A stretch of 35,382 nt of DNA from Thiocapsa sp. UBA6158 (GTDB lineage: Bacteria > Pseudomonadota > Gammaproteobacteria > Chromatiales > Chromatiaceae): assembly GCF_002423035.1 (NCBI RefSeq), contig NZ_DIUM01000123.1, positions 1 to 35,382 of the forward strand. Reading direction: 5' to 3'. The translations under genes were made by a program, and so were the position numbers. Within the stretch, counting starts at the first letter, position 1. Each line of letters begins with the position of its first letter. The notes beneath the pieces were generated by a model that saw nothing but the letters and a program-made list of their open reading frames with translations, was not told the origin of the DNA and searched no databases. Shown in pieces: positions 1 through 8,687 of this stretch.

Positions 1-279
1 GGTGATCCTGAAAAGCACTATAATCTCGCTTCGATCTCGTCGACAAACATCATGGAGCTGCCGGTCGTTTTGCCTTCGCCACAGGAACGCGAGGGCATCG
101 CCGCTTTCTTGGATAGCGAGACTATCCGGCTCAATGCCCTCATCGCCGACGCCCAAGAAGCCATCGCTCTCCTCCAAGAACGCCGCACCGCCCTGATCTC
201 CGCCGCCGTCACCGGCAAGATCGACGTGCGCGGCCTGGTGGCCATACCCGAGATCGACCTTGTCCGATCGTGCGGTTGA
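1..279 (+). CDS. hsdS: Type I restriction-modification specificity subunit S, C-terminal fragment
   Basis: The frame is open from the first base of the window and ends at TGA 277-279, so only about the last 92 codons are present. The visible part reads LPVVLPSPQEREGIAAFLD, followed by a long helix rich in Leu, Ala and Glu (TIRLNALIADAQEAIALLQ) and then RTALISAAVTGKIDV. In type I S subunits a xPPxxEQxxIaxfLd motif opens the distal conserved helix, which pairs with the other conserved helix and docks the HsdM subunits. The target-recognition domains lie outside the window, so DNA specificity cannot be judged. The downstream genes are a toxin-antitoxin pair and then hsdR on the same strand, which supports the assignment. 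Confidence in the family is high; the gene is cut only by the window edge. Confidence 0.87.
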   Translation, partial: GDPEKHYNLASISSTNIMELPVVLPSPQEREGIAAFLDSETIRLNALIADAQEAIALLQERRTALISAAVTGKIDVRGLVAIPEIDLVRSCG

Positions 280-322
280 CGGCATGATCCAGGGCACGAT
301 TCCTCTTCCGACCAAGACATCC

Positions 323-592
323 ATGGGCACCATTAGCGCCAACGACCTCAAGACCAAGGGCATCGCCGCCATCGAAGCGGCCTTGGCGGGCCAACCCGAG
401 GCGGTCGTCTCGGTGCGAGGCAAGGAACGGTTCGTAGTGATGGACCTCGACCACTACCGCTACCTCCGGGAATGCGAGCTGGAAGCCGCGCTGGCCCAGA
501 CCCGGGCGGACCTGACCAGCGGGCGCTTCGTCGAAGAGTCGGCGGATGCGCACCTGCGGCGCATCGCGGCCCCGGCGGAGGGCGATGGGTGA
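323..592 (+). CDS. Type II antitoxin, Phd/YefM family
   Basis: This is an 89-residue protein beginning MGTISANDLKTKGIAAIEAAL, the N-terminal pattern of Phd/YefM antitoxins, which fold as a beta-strand/helix DNA-binding dimer. The strands VVSVRGKERFVVMDLDHYRYL follow, and the charged C-terminal tail is the part that normally wraps the toxin. The family neutralises a RelE/ParE-like toxin and represses its own operon. I chose ATG 323 because the Phd fold starts there; an in-frame ATG at 284 would add 13 residues unlike the family. Neither start has a clear Shine-Dalgarno, which suits translation coupled to hsdS, whose stop is 43 bp upstream. The stop TGA (590-592) overlaps the GTG start of the toxin by 4 bases. 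Confidence 0.82.
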   Translation: MGTISANDLKTKGIAAIEAALAGQPEAVVSVRGKERFVVMDLDHYRYLRECELEAALAQTRADLTSGRFVEESADAHLRRIAAPAEGDG

Positions 593-864
593 GCTACCGC
601 CTGGTCTTCACGGCGCGCTACGAGAAGATCGAGGCCAAGTTCCTGCGCCGTCACCCGGAGCTGCGGCCCCTCTACGGCAAGGCATTGCGACTGCTGGAGG
701 CCAACCCGCATCACCCGTCGCTGCGCCTGCATCGCCTTGAGGGGCGTCTCCGCGATCTGCACTCGGCCTCCATCAACCTGTCCTATCGCATCACCCTGGA
801 GCTGCTGGTCGAAGACCAACGGATCATTCTGGTCAACGTGGGCGACCACGAGACGGTCTACTGA
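589..864 (+). CDS. Type II toxin, RelE/YafQ-like mRNA interferase or plasmid-stabilisation family
   Basis: This is a 91-residue basic protein. The start is GTG 589, overlapping the antitoxin stop as GTGA; no ATG exists in this frame near the family N-terminus. The sequence VSYRLVFTARYEKIEAKFLR, then LEANPHHPSLRLHRLEGRL, LHSASINLSYRITLELL and a final IILVNVGDHETVY matches the RelE/YafQ pattern: helical hairpin, central sheet, last strand ending xxVGxHDxVY. Toxins of this family cut ribosome-bound mRNA, with His/Asp/Arg/Tyr residues of the sheet doing the catalysis. Arg and the near-terminal His-Glu-Thr-Val-Tyr are visible, but which residues are catalytic is inferred. It lies three bases before hsdR, so the pair is embedded in the restriction operon. 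Confidence 0.82.
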   Translation: MSYRLVFTARYEKIEAKFLRRHPELRPLYGKALRLLEANPHHPSLRLHRLEGRLRDLHSASINLSYRITLELLVEDQRIILVNVGDHETVY

Positions 865-867
865 GCC

Positions 868-3800
868 ATGGCCACTCACCACGAAATCGCCTTCGAGGAT
901 GACATCTGTGACCACCTGCACGCTCACGGCTGGCTCGACGACGGCCCCCAGGATCACCAGCACTACGATCGCACACGCGCGCTTTATCCCGCCGACCTGA
1001 TCGCCTGGGTGAAGACGAGCCAGCCCGAGGCATGGGCATCCCTGGAGACGCGCCACGGCGCCGTCGCAGCAGAGACACTGCTCACGCGCGTGCGCGCCGA
1101 GATCGACGCCCGCGGCACCCTGGATGTCTTGCGCAACGGTGTCTCGATCCTGGGGGCGAAGAAGCCGATCGTGCTTGCGCAGTTCAAGCCGGCCTTCGGG
1201 GTGAATCCAGAGCTTCAGGCCCGCTACGCCGCCAACCGTCTGAGGGTGGTGCGACAACTGCGCTACTCCGTCCACCACGAGAACAGCCTGGACCTGGGGC
1301 TGTTCCTGAACGGCATCCCGGTGGCCACCGCGGAACTCAAGACAGACTTCACCCAGTCGGTCGAGGACGCGGTGGACCAGTACCGCTTCGACCGGAACCC
1401 CAAGACGAAAGGCCCCGATGGCAGCGGGTCCAAGAGTGAGCCCCTGCTGTCCTTCCCCAACGGCGCCCTGATCCACTTCGCGGTCAGCAACTCCCGCGTG
1501 CGCATGACCACCCACCTGGCCGGTCCCGAGAGCCGCTTCCTGCCGTTCGACAGTGGCGACCAGGGTGCTGCGGGCAACCCGGTGAACCCGACCGGCCACC
1601 GCACCGCCTATCTCTGGGAGCAGGTCTGGCAGAGGGACTCCTGGCTGGAGATTCTCGGGCGCTATGTCATCGCTCGGCGGAACGCCAAAAAGCAGATCGA
1701 GCGGGTCATCTTCCCGCGCTATCACCAGCTCGATGCGACCCGCCAACTGGTCGCCGCCGTCTTGGTCGAGGGCGTGGGCGGGCGCTACCTGATCCAGCAC
1801 TCGGCCGGCTCGGGCAAGACCAACACCATCGCCTGGACAGCCCATTTCTTCGCGGACCTCCACGATGCGAACGACCACAAGATCTTCGATTCGGTGATCG
1901 TGGTCTCCGACCGCACGGTGCTCGATGCACAGCTCCAAGAGGCGATTTTCGACTTCCAGCGCACCACCGGTGTGGTGGCGGTCATCACCAACAACGAGGG
2001 CAGTAAGAGCGGCGCCCTGGCGGAGGCACTGGCGGCGGGCAAGAAGATCATCGTCTGCACCATCCAGACCTTCCCCCACGCGCTCGCCGCCGTGCGGGAG
2101 CTCGCGGCGACCCAGGGCAAGCGTTTCGCGGTGATCGCCGACGAGGCCCACAGCTCGCAGAGCGGCGAGGCGGCGGCCAAGCTCAAAGAGGTGCTCTCGC
2201 CCGAGGAGTTGACCGCGCTGGCCGACGGCGGCGAGGTGAGCAGCGAGGACATCCTGGCCGCACAGATGGCAGCCCGCGCCTGCGACACCGGCATCACCTT
2301 CGTGGCCTTGACCGCCACGCCCAAGGCAAAAACGCTCGAGCTCTTCGGCCGTCGGCCGGACCCGAGCACGCCCGCAGGGCAGGACAATCTGCCGGAAGCC
2401 TTCCATGTCTACTCCATGCGCCAGGCGATCGAGGAAGGCTTCATCCTCGACGTGCTGCGCAATTACACCCCCTACAGCATGGCGTTCAAGCTCGCCACCG
2501 GGGGGAAGGAACTGGACGCGCGTGCGGTCGAGCGCGCTGCGGCCATGCAGGGTCTGATGCGCTGGGTGCGCCTGCACCCCTACAACATTGCCCAAAAGGT
2601 CCAGGTGGTGGTGGAGCACTTCCGGTCCGTCGTGGCCCCGCTGCTGGACGGGCAGGCCAAGGCCATGGTGGTACTCGGCAGCCGCGTGGAGGCGGTGCGC
2701 TGGCAGATCGCGATGTCCAAGTACATCGCTGAGAAGAGCTATCCCCTGGGGGTGCTGGTGGCCTTCTCCGGGGAGGTGAACGACCCGGAGTCAGGCCCGG
2801 ATCCCTTCACCGAGCGCGGCAGGGCGCTCAACCCCGGCCTCAACGGCCGCGACATCCGCGACGCCTTCGCCGGCGGCGAGTATCAGTTGCTCCTGGTGGC
2901 CAACAAGTTCCAGACGGGGTTCGACCAGCCGCTCCTCTGCGGGATGTACGTGGACAAACGCCTGGCCGGGGTGCAGGCGGTACAGACCCTCTCGCGGCTG
3001 AACCGAGCCCATCCGGGCAAGGACACCACCTACGTCCTGGACTTCGTCAACGACCCGGCCGAGGTCTTGGCGGCCTTCAAGCCCTACTACGAAACCGCGG
3101 CGCTCTCGGACGTCACGAATCCCGACCTGGTGTTCGATCTGCGCGCCAAGCTCGACGCCGCCGGGCACTACGACGACTACGAGGTTGCGCGCGTGGTCGC
3201 GGTCGAGCTCGATCCCAAGGCGACACAGAAGCAACTCAGTGCCGCCGTGGAGCCGGTGGCCGACCGGCTCCTCAAACAGTTCGGCGCGGCCAAGAAGGCG
3301 CGGGCAACGGCCAAAGCAAAGCAGGATTCCAAGGCCGAGCAGGCGGCCCGCGAGACCATGGACGCCCTGGTGCTCTTCAAGCGCGACATGGGCACCTACC
3401 TGCGGGTCTACACCTTCCTGTCGCAGATCTTCGACTACGGCATCACCGACATCGAGAAGCGGGCAATCTTCTTTCGCCGGCTGCTGCCGCTCTTGGACTT
3501 CGGGCGCGAGCGCGAGACGGTCGATCTGTCGAAGGTCCGGCTCACGCACCATGCGCTGCGCGGCAAGTCGCAGCGCAATCTCACCTTGGGTATCGGAGAC
3601 GGGGACGACCCGGCGGACTATCGGCTCAAGCCGATGAGCGCGACCGGGTCGGGCGAGGTGCAGGACCCCGAGAAGGTCCGGCTGGCGGAGATCATCAAGG
3701 CCCTCAACGACCTCTTCGAGGGCGTGCTCACCGACGACGACAAGCTGGTGTACGTCAACGAGGTCCTGAAGACCAAGCTGCTCGAGTCGGGGATCCTGGT

Positions 3801-4002
3801 GCAGCAGGCGCTGAACAACAGCAAGGAGCAGTTCGCCGCCTCGCCGAATCTGGACGAGGAACTGACCAACGCCATCATCGACGCCCTCGACGCGCATACC
3901 GCAATGGGCCAGCAGGCGCTCAATTCCGAGCAGGTGCGCGAGGGGATCAAGCGGGTACTGCTCGGACCCGGACAACTCTGGGAGGCGCTGCGAGTGGTTT
4001 GA
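868..4002 (+). CDS. hsdR: Type I restriction endonuclease subunit R (translocase/nuclease)
   Basis: This 1044-residue protein is the motor and nuclease subunit of a type I restriction complex. The N-terminal HsdR nuclease domain includes NGIPVATAELK (ELK at about residues 156-158), the (E/Q)xK half of a PD-(D/E)xK site. The SF2 translocase carries Walker A SAGSGKT (312-318), the DEAH box (425-428), LTATPK as motif III and QTGFDQP (from about 682) in motif V/VI. A helical C-terminal domain, thought to bind HsdM/HsdS, makes up the last 300 residues, with a Lys/Ala-rich charged stretch near 810-830. All key motifs are intact, so activity is plausible if hsdM and hsdS are intact upstream. ATG 868 follows the toxin stop by three bases, so the gene is co-transcribed with hsdS and the toxin-antitoxin pair. 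Confidence 0.95.
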   Translation: MATHHEIAFEDDICDHLHAHGWLDDGPQDHQHYDRTRALYPADLIAWVKTSQPEAWASLETRHGAVAAETLLTRVRAEIDARGTLDVLRNGVSILGAKKPIVLAQFKPAFGVNPELQARYAANRLRVVRQLRYSVHHENSLDLGLFLNGIPVATAELKTDFTQSVEDAVDQYRFDRNPKTKGPDGSGSKSEPLLSFPNGALIHFAVSNSRVRMTTHLAGPESRFLPFDSGDQGAAGNPVNPTGHRTAYLWEQVWQRDSWLEILGRYVIARRNAKKQIERVIFPRYHQLDATRQLVAAVLVEGVGGRYLIQHSAGSGKTNTIAWTAHFFADLHDANDHKIFDSVIVVSDRTVLDAQLQEAIFDFQRTTGVVAVITNNEGSKSGALAEALAAGKKIIVCTIQTFPHALAAVRELAATQGKRFAVIADEAHSSQSGEAAAKLKEVLSPEELTALADGGEVSSEDILAAQMAARACDTGITFVALTATPKAKTLELFGRRPDPSTPAGQDNLPEAFHVYSMRQAIEEGFILDVLRNYTPYSMAFKLATGGKELDARAVERAAAMQGLMRWVRLHPYNIAQKVQVVVEHFRSVVAPLLDGQAKAMVVLGSRVEAVRWQIAMSKYIAEKSYPLGVLVAFSGEVNDPESGPDPFTERGRALNPGLNGRDIRDAFAGGEYQLLLVANKFQTGFDQPLLCGMYVDKRLAGVQAVQTLSRLNRAHPGKDTTYVLDFVNDPAEVLAAFKPYYETAALSDVTNPDLVFDLRAKLDAAGHYDDYEVARVVAVELDPKATQKQLSAAVEPVADRLLKQFGAAKKARATAKAKQDSKAEQAARETMDALVLFKRDMGTYLRVYTFLSQIFDYGITDIEKRAIFFRRLLPLLDFGRERETVDLSKVRLTHHALRGKSQRNLTLGIGDGDDPADYRLKPMSATGSGEVQDPEKVRLAEIIKALNDLFEGVLTDDDKLVYVNEVLKTKLLESGILVQQALNNSKEQFAASPNLDEELTNAIIDALDAHTAMGQQALNSEQVREGIKRVLLGPGQLWEALRVV

Positions 4003-4295
4003 GGATCAGTCCGGGACGGCGATCCCGAACGCATCCGGGCCGTCGGGTTTGGCTACGCTCGCGCAATCGCCGTCTTCGGCGGGTACAACCGGTTAGCGGG
4101 CCTCTCGCACCAGCAGGCGGGCGGCGGCGTAGGGTGGTTTGGTGCCGACGCGCACGGGATGATTGCGCGCATCGATGGCCGCGACGGGGGGAGTAGAGCA
4201 AAGTCATCCATCGATGACTTTCCATGACCGCAGCCGACGGTCCTTGCGCGGCTCTTGGCGATGAACTTGGAGCGTAGCGGTAGGAGCCAACGCAC
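4003..4295 (+). other. Non-coding gap after hsdR with a possible gene remnant
   Basis: No convincing gene was found here. On the minus strand a short open stretch without a start codon (about 4203 down to a stop at 4093) reads VAAIDARNHPVRVGTKPPYA and looks protein-like, so it may be the tail of a decayed gene. It is bounded upstream by an in-frame stop inside the hairpin at 4200-4221. This is a low-confidence reading. Confidence 0.3.
4200..4221. other. Perfect short inverted repeat (hairpin)
   Basis: Arms AAAGTCATC (4200-4208) and GATGACTTT (4213-4221) are perfectly complementary over 9 bp with a 4-base spacer. The site lies 75 bp before the start of the small membrane-protein gene. It is not GC-rich and has no U-run, so it is a weak terminator candidate; an operator is equally possible. 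Confidence 0.45.
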
Positions 4296-4850
4296 ATGAC
4301 CGTCGATGATCTGCGCGTACGGTACCCGAGGTGGTTCGAGGATAGTTCGGAGTGCGAGATCGTGGTTGAGATGTCGCGGATGATAGGCGTGGACCAGCAA
4401 CGGGTCGCACGTAGCCTCGGGCTCGACGCGCGGGAGTACCGAGCACCCGTCGACTGCCGTCCGGCCCCGGTGCAGATGGCCACGGACCCGGTCGTGTGGG
4501 CCTTCGCCGCCGCATTGGTCGCCGTCGTGGTCTTCTACCGCAAGCACAAGAGGTCGATCGTGAGCGCGAACAGAACGATAACCGAAGAGGTTAAGAGCCG
4601 ACCGTTGTACAAGAAGATCGTCGGGGTCGGCGGGGCGGTCTTTCTCGCCGCGTGCCTGTTTCCGCCGATCGAGCAAGTCTGGCGGTCGGGTAGCGTCAAG
4701 CACAGTGGCTTCGAGTTTCTTTTCTCGCTCGGCGACTTACGGTTCAGCACGTCGGCGAGTTATCGGATCGCGTGGTCTGTTCTCGCTGTCGCGTTGGTCG
4801 CCATCGTTGTGGTCACGGCTGTTCTTGCCTATGTCTTGAAGAAAGACTGA
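4296..4850 (+). CDS. Small membrane protein with three predicted transmembrane segments, unknown function
   Basis: This 184-residue protein is not recognised. Residues 1-60 are soluble and charged (MTVDDLRVRYPRWFEDSSEC and on). Three hydrophobic segments follow: about 66-81 (VVWAFAAALVAVVVFY), 107-124 (VGVGGAVFLAACLF) and 158-181 (WSVLAVALVAIVVVTAVLAY). The protein ends with the basic tail LKKD. Between segments 1 and 2 lies a basic stretch (KHKRS), suggesting a cytoplasmic loop. A GGAG sits about 9 bases before ATG 4296, supporting this start. It is the first gene after the restriction operon, separated by about 290 bp that includes a 9-bp hairpin, so it is probably its own unit. Coding is supported by hydrophobic periodicity only; a role beside the restriction locus would be guesswork. 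Confidence 0.6.
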   Translation: MTVDDLRVRYPRWFEDSSECEIVVEMSRMIGVDQQRVARSLGLDAREYRAPVDCRPAPVQMATDPVVWAFAAALVAVVVFYRKHKRSIVSANRTITEEVKSRPLYKKIVGVGGAVFLAACLFPPIEQVWRSGSVKHSGFEFLFSLGDLRFSTSASYRIAWSVLAVALVAIVVVTAVLAYVLKKD

Positions 4851-4852
4851 GG

Positions 4853-5141
4853 ATGCAATCGTTCTCGGCATTGTTGGCGTTGGTGGTGTTGTTGTCGGTT
4901 CCGACGGGTGGCTCGATCGCTTCGAGCCCATCCCGGGGTCTTTCGCCTCGGCCCGGGCGATCAATTCGGTGGGTCCGGACACATCGTCTTCTTGCTGAAA
5001 TGGGTGCGCTCCGGCGCCCGTGCATGCGACTCGGTCAATGCTTGGTGTCTCGGAGCACGGCGCCGAGATCCTGCTCATTGAACCGCCTCAAGTCTTTCGC
5101 CAGTGCCGGGGCGCAACGGCGCGCAACCAGCCATCGCAGGG
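4853..5141 (+). other. Gap with a signal-peptide-like start of a probably decayed reading frame
   Basis: An ATG two bases after the stop of the preceding gene opens a frame whose first residues, MQSFSALLALVVLLSVPTGG, look like a secretion signal. The rest is Arg/Ser-rich, typical of non-coding high-GC frames. The frame runs to 5398, antisense into the 3' end of the beta-helix gene. I read this as either chance or a decayed exported protein. Nothing else is evident up to 5141. Confidence 0.22.
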
Positions 5142-7538
5142 CTACGGCGCTGTCACCGCGACATTGGTCGCCCCCACCGTCGTCCCGTTCGCGTCGAAGC
5201 GCAGGAAGAGCCGGTTGTTGGCCGGATCGAAGGGGATGGGCTGACCGTTACCGAACGCCAGAACAGTGTAATAGAGCGTCTGGCCGGCACCGACAGAGCG
5301 GTCTAGGTGATTTCCACATACCAACCAGTCGCCTCGGGCGTTCGTCTCGCAGACCTGTAGGTTCAGCGGTAGTCCTCGCCCGTCGTCGTCGGCGCTGACG
5401 GTCACCTCGCCGGCACTGCCGATGTTCACCGCAGCCGTGGTGAAGAAGCCGATGCCGGTGTTGCTCGCCAGTTGCACCACTCCGTCGCCGCTCGGGGTCG
5501 CGCCGATGGCGAGTAGATCCGGGGGCGCGGTCGCCGCGGCCGAGAGGATGAAGGTATTGAGGCCGGCGTGGCTGGGTGCCGGGGAGGTGTTGGCGCAGTC
5601 GAACACCAGCGGGATCTCGGTTGCGGCCATCGCTTGACTCGGTGTGATGCCGAAGACGAAGGCTTGGGTGGTGCCTGGCGGGATATCGACCGGTGTGTCG
5701 GCAGTCCCGATCAGGGCGTTCGCGGTATTGGTCGTCTGGTAACTGAAGGTCGCCGGTAGGCCGTGCGGTAGGGCAAGCGAGCAACCGATAGCCGTGAGAT
5801 TTCCGCTGTTGATGACGCTTGCGAACGCGGTTGCCATGTCGCCGACCGGGATCGCTCGGGCATATGGCAAGATGGCAGCGTTAATCTGCGTGTCTTCGGT
5901 AATCCTGGCGAAAGTCGCAGTGCACTGCCGGTCAGCGTCGAGAGTGATCTGCCCGTCCTGGCAGTCGGCATGTCCGCTCCAGCCGTCGAAGCGCGCGCCC
6001 GCGCTCGGTGTCGCGGTGAGACTGACCGAGGTGCCGAGCAGATAGTTCGCCGCACAGGCGCCGCCGCAGTATATACCGGCCGGGGTCGAGGTGACGGTCC
6101 CGTCGCCCTCACCGGCCTTGGCAACCGTGAGTTGTCTCACGGCGTTAAAGGTGGCGGTACAGGCGCGGTCGCCGTCCATGGTGAGCTGGGCGTCCGAGCA
6201 GTCGGCGTCGCCGCCGCAGCCGTCGAAGACGGAATTGCCGTCAGGCGTGCCCGTGAGGGTGGCGGGTGTCTCCAACGGGAAGGCATGGGCGCAGTCAGCG
6301 CCGTAGTCGACGCCCTCGGGGTCGCTGCCGTCGTTGAATTCGTAGGCGCCGATGTCGACTAAACCGTTGACGACCCGTGGGTTGTCGTCGAGATCGGTCT
6401 CGGGTAGATCAGGCGTGTCGGGGTCTCCGGCGTCGATCATCGGCGAACCGGCACTCAGGTGTAGGTCACCGTTGTCGGCATCGACGAAGAGCGGGTCGAC
6501 CTGATCGAGGTTGCTGAGATTGATGGTGATCGGGAGCTGGCTGAAAAAACCTCTCGGCTCGTTTTGGTCGAAGCTATTGTGAGAGAACAAAACGGGCACC
6601 GCGAGGTAATTTCCATTCGGGTCGTTTGCGACCCAGAGATCGGCGCCCTCATTGCCATTGGCGACGTTGTTCCAAAAGAGGTTATTGTAGAATGCTGTGC
6701 TATAAAGAGATTCGTTGCCGCTTAATGAGAGATGAGCGCTGCCGCCATATGCTGCTTCGTTGCCGTGGAAATTGTTATTCGTGAGCGAAAGAAGCGCGTA
6801 AGTTGGCTGAGCGTATGAGTTTCTTATATAAATTCCACCGCCATGGCTATTACCTAAACCAGAAGAGCTGGCGGAATTCTGGTGAAAGATATTGTTAATA
6901 AGTCTAAAAGTACCGTCGGACACTAGAGAATCTATGTAAGCTCCGCCGCCGTAGGAAGATGAGTAGGCAGAGGATGTATTGTTCTGAATCTGGTTGTTCG
7001 TGAGTATCGCGGTGCCGTACAGGCATATCCCTCCGCCTGATGCGGAAGCGGAAGAGGAGGTGACTGTGTTGGCAACGATAAGGCTATCGGTGACGGTTAC
7101 ACGTCCAGTCCGAAGGAGCGTCGCATGGATTCCACCACCGCATCCTGAAGTCCGCAGTCCGTTCCGTAATGTTAAACCCTCGACCGCCAAGTGTGGGGCT
7201 ACATTCGGCGCCGAGAGCACGAGCACGGTCCCTGCCTGACCACCATCCAACACCGTGTTCGTCGCATCGATCTCGCGACCCGCGCAGCCTGCTGTCCATC
7301 CACCCTGCATCGCGAGGGCGTTGGCCTGGGTGGTGGCATAGACGAAGTTGCCCACGTAGGTGCCCTGGACGATCTGGATCTGATCGTCCTCGCCGTTGGA
7401 GGATGCAGCGGTGAGGGCCGCCTGTAGGCCTGTCGCGTCAGCGACGCAGAAGACCGCCGCGTTGACCGGGGCACTCAAGGTACAGAGAACGAAGATAGAG
7501 ACGAGAAGGCTGGGTAAGGTGAAGGGCGATCGGGTCAT
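5142..7538 (-). CDS. Secreted right-handed beta-helix protein with choice-of-anchor Q and InlB-type repeats
   Basis: This is a 798-residue exported protein. A signal peptide occupies about 1-28 (positive n-region, LLVSIFVLCTLSAPVNAA). Residues 60-350 contain many Asn/Gly/Ser-rich turns such as GGGIHATLLRTGRVTVTDS, GGGAYIDS and HGGGIYIRN, typical of pectate-lyase-like parallel beta-helices. Around 350-402 is the choice-of-anchor Q signature (VDPLFVDADNGDLHLSAGSP ... DIGAYEF). Two repeats of the form CGGDADCSDAQLTMDGDRAC and WSGHADCQDGQITLDADRQC resemble divergent InlB/Listeria-Bacteroides repeats with paired cysteines. The C-terminal 230 residues form an undefined beta-rich domain. A strong Shine-Dalgarno (AAAGGAG) lies 7 bases before ATG 7538. 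Such proteins are usually cell-surface adhesins or carbohydrate-binding proteins; no catalytic residues were identified. The segment encoding the helix core (about 6540-7010) is visibly more AT-rich than the rest. Confidence 0.85.
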   Translation of the reverse strand: MTRSPFTLPSLLVSIFVLCTLSAPVNAAVFCVADATGLQAALTAASSNGEDDQIQIVQGTYVGNFVYATTQANALAMQGGWTAGCAGREIDATNTVLDGGQAGTVLVLSAPNVAPHLAVEGLTLRNGLRTSGCGGGIHATLLRTGRVTVTDSLIVANTVTSSSASASGGGICLYGTAILTNNQIQNNTSSAYSSSYGGGAYIDSLVSDGTFRLINNIFHQNSASSSGLGNSHGGGIYIRNSYAQPTYALLSLTNNNFHGNEAAYGGSAHLSLSGNESLYSTAFYNNLFWNNVANGNEGADLWVANDPNGNYLAVPVLFSHNSFDQNEPRGFFSQLPITINLSNLDQVDPLFVDADNGDLHLSAGSPMIDAGDPDTPDLPETDLDDNPRVVNGLVDIGAYEFNDGSDPEGVDYGADCAHAFPLETPATLTGTPDGNSVFDGCGGDADCSDAQLTMDGDRACTATFNAVRQLTVAKAGEGDGTVTSTPAGIYCGGACAANYLLGTSVSLTATPSAGARFDGWSGHADCQDGQITLDADRQCTATFARITEDTQINAAILPYARAIPVGDMATAFASVINSGNLTAIGCSLALPHGLPATFSYQTTNTANALIGTADTPVDIPPGTTQAFVFGITPSQAMAATEIPLVFDCANTSPAPSHAGLNTFILSAAATAPPDLLAIGATPSGDGVVQLASNTGIGFFTTAAVNIGSAGEVTVSADDDGRGLPLNLQVCETNARGDWLVCGNHLDRSVGAGQTLYYTVLAFGNGQPIPFDPANNRLFLRFDANGTTVGATNVAVTAP

Positions 7539-7704
7539 GCGCGAACTCCTTTAGACTGAGGCAGATCCTCTGTCGAGTAACAGTTGCGGCACGTGCGCGT
7601 ACTCAGTGTTCGTTGTATCCAATGTGGGCCGATACCGTACACTCTGGGAGGTCGGAAATCCATGCGTTCGTTCTGCTGCGAGGCGTCGTGCAGCGACGTC
7701 TGGA

Positions 7705-8433
7705 TCAGACCATGAGGGCATCCTCGATACGCTTGGCGTACTTATCGGTCAGTTTGATGTGGTAACGATCGAGCAGGTAGAAGGTTCCTGATGGAAGCGG
7801 GTAGCTGCCGGGCTTGGGCAAGGGGGTGCGCCAGACCTCGAACGTGATCTTGCCCTGGGCTCTCGGGTCGGCGTAGACGGTGCGGGTGTCCCGGTCGTCG
7901 ATCCAGGCGATCACGTTGCCCTCGGCGATACGCCGGAAACCCAGCGAGGCGAGACGTTCTTCGGCCCAGGCGAGTTGTTCCCGATCGCGCGGCGCGGCAC
8001 CGCCCTCCTCGATGAGCCGGGGCTCCCCGAAGGCCGAGACGCGGTAGGCGGTCTCGGTGCGGCGACGTTCGGCCAGTGCCTGGCGTTCGCGTTCCCGCAG
8101 AGCCGGGATGTAGGCCCAGTGTTCTCGGGCGAGGTTGATTGCGGCCTCCATCACCGAGCGCGGTTGCGCGTTGACCCGGCCCAAGAGATGCCGTTCCAAT
8201 CCAAGCGGTAGGGTGAAGCCGTCGTGATGGGTGTGCAGGCCGCGTCCTCCGCACAACGGACAGGGTACTGCGGGGCGCGGCCAGGTGTGGGTCTCGGGTT
8301 CAGTCGCGTCGAGCGTCCGCTGAATCAGCCACTCGACGGTCTCGGTGACCCAGAGGTCCGCTTCGCGCGGGGTGTTGCAGTCGTCATAGCTCCCGAGGCG
8401 CCGAGCGATGTCGTCGGGCATGAGGGAGATCAT
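7705..8433 (-). CDS. Conserved-looking cytoplasmic protein with CPLC motif, unknown function
   Basis: This is a 242-residue soluble protein of unrecognised family. From ATG 8433, residues 58-70 read CPLCGGRGLHTHH, a CxxC plus HxHH cluster that could hold one metal ion or act as half of a DnaJ-like zinc knuckle. A long charged helix (about 105-135, rich in Arg/Glu) follows. The last 60 residues are beta-rich and end with a basic helix (LTDKYAKRIEDALMV). The start is uncertain: ATG 8433 and 8421 lack a Shine-Dalgarno, while ATG 8535 has a weak AAGAAG but would put the FNR-type box only 22 bp upstream. The gene is divergent from hcp, and the shared 250-bp gap could serve both. No function is claimed. 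Confidence 0.6.
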   Translation of the reverse strand: MISLMPDDIARRLGSYDDCNTPREADLWVTETVEWLIQRTLDATEPETHTWPRPAVPCPLCGGRGLHTHHDGFTLPLGLERHLLGRVNAQPRSVMEAAINLAREHWAYIPALRERERQALAERRRTETAYRVSAFGEPRLIEEGGAAPRDREQLAWAEERLASLGFRRIAEGNVIAWIDDRDTRTVYADPRAQGKITFEVWRTPLPKPGSYPLPSGTFYLLDRYHIKLTDKYAKRIEDALMV

Positions 8434-8555
8434 CGTCAACCGGAAACGACCCGACGATGCGGCGAAGCATGCCGATGTTTCTGCTCGAAAAGCGATGCTC
8501 GGCTGAAGGTTGGAGTGGCGTGCAGTCTGACTCATGGCTTCTTTGAGTCCACGCG

Positions 8556-8573
8556 CCTTGATCTAGATCAAGG
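8556..8573. promoter_or_regulatory. FNR/Dnr-type binding site upstream of hcp
   Basis: CCTTGATCTAGATCAAGG is a perfect 18-bp palindrome. Its core TTGATCTAGATCAA (8558-8571) matches the FNR/CRP-family anaerobic consensus TTGAT-N4-ATCAA at every fixed position. It lies 115 bp before the hcp start, a usual place for an activator site. Known hcp genes are activated by FNR or its NO-sensing relative Dnr. The site may also affect the divergent gene on the minus strand. Confidence 0.85.
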
Positions 8574-8687
8574 ATACGCCGCTGGGCTGTCGCCAGACTA
8601 TCGGGCCCTTGATTGGCCCCAACGATCGATACCGGTCTGTAGGCGCGACAAGGACACCTTAGATCCCGATTCGATTCAGAGGCACCC

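Noticed and set aside
460..2619. A 719-codon open frame on the minus strand opposite the toxin and hsdR
   Set aside because: It is antisense to hsdR, which has intact helicase motifs. Its composition is typical of the complement of a high-GC gene.
4053..4703. A 216-codon minus-strand frame overlapping the small membrane-protein gene
   Set aside because: It is Arg/Pro/His-rich with no hydrophobic core. The plus-strand frame has a Shine-Dalgarno and three membrane segments.
5080..5096. TGAACCGCC near 5090 as an element arm
   Set aside because: It lacks the final CG of the arm, and no partner arm lies at the expected distance on either side.
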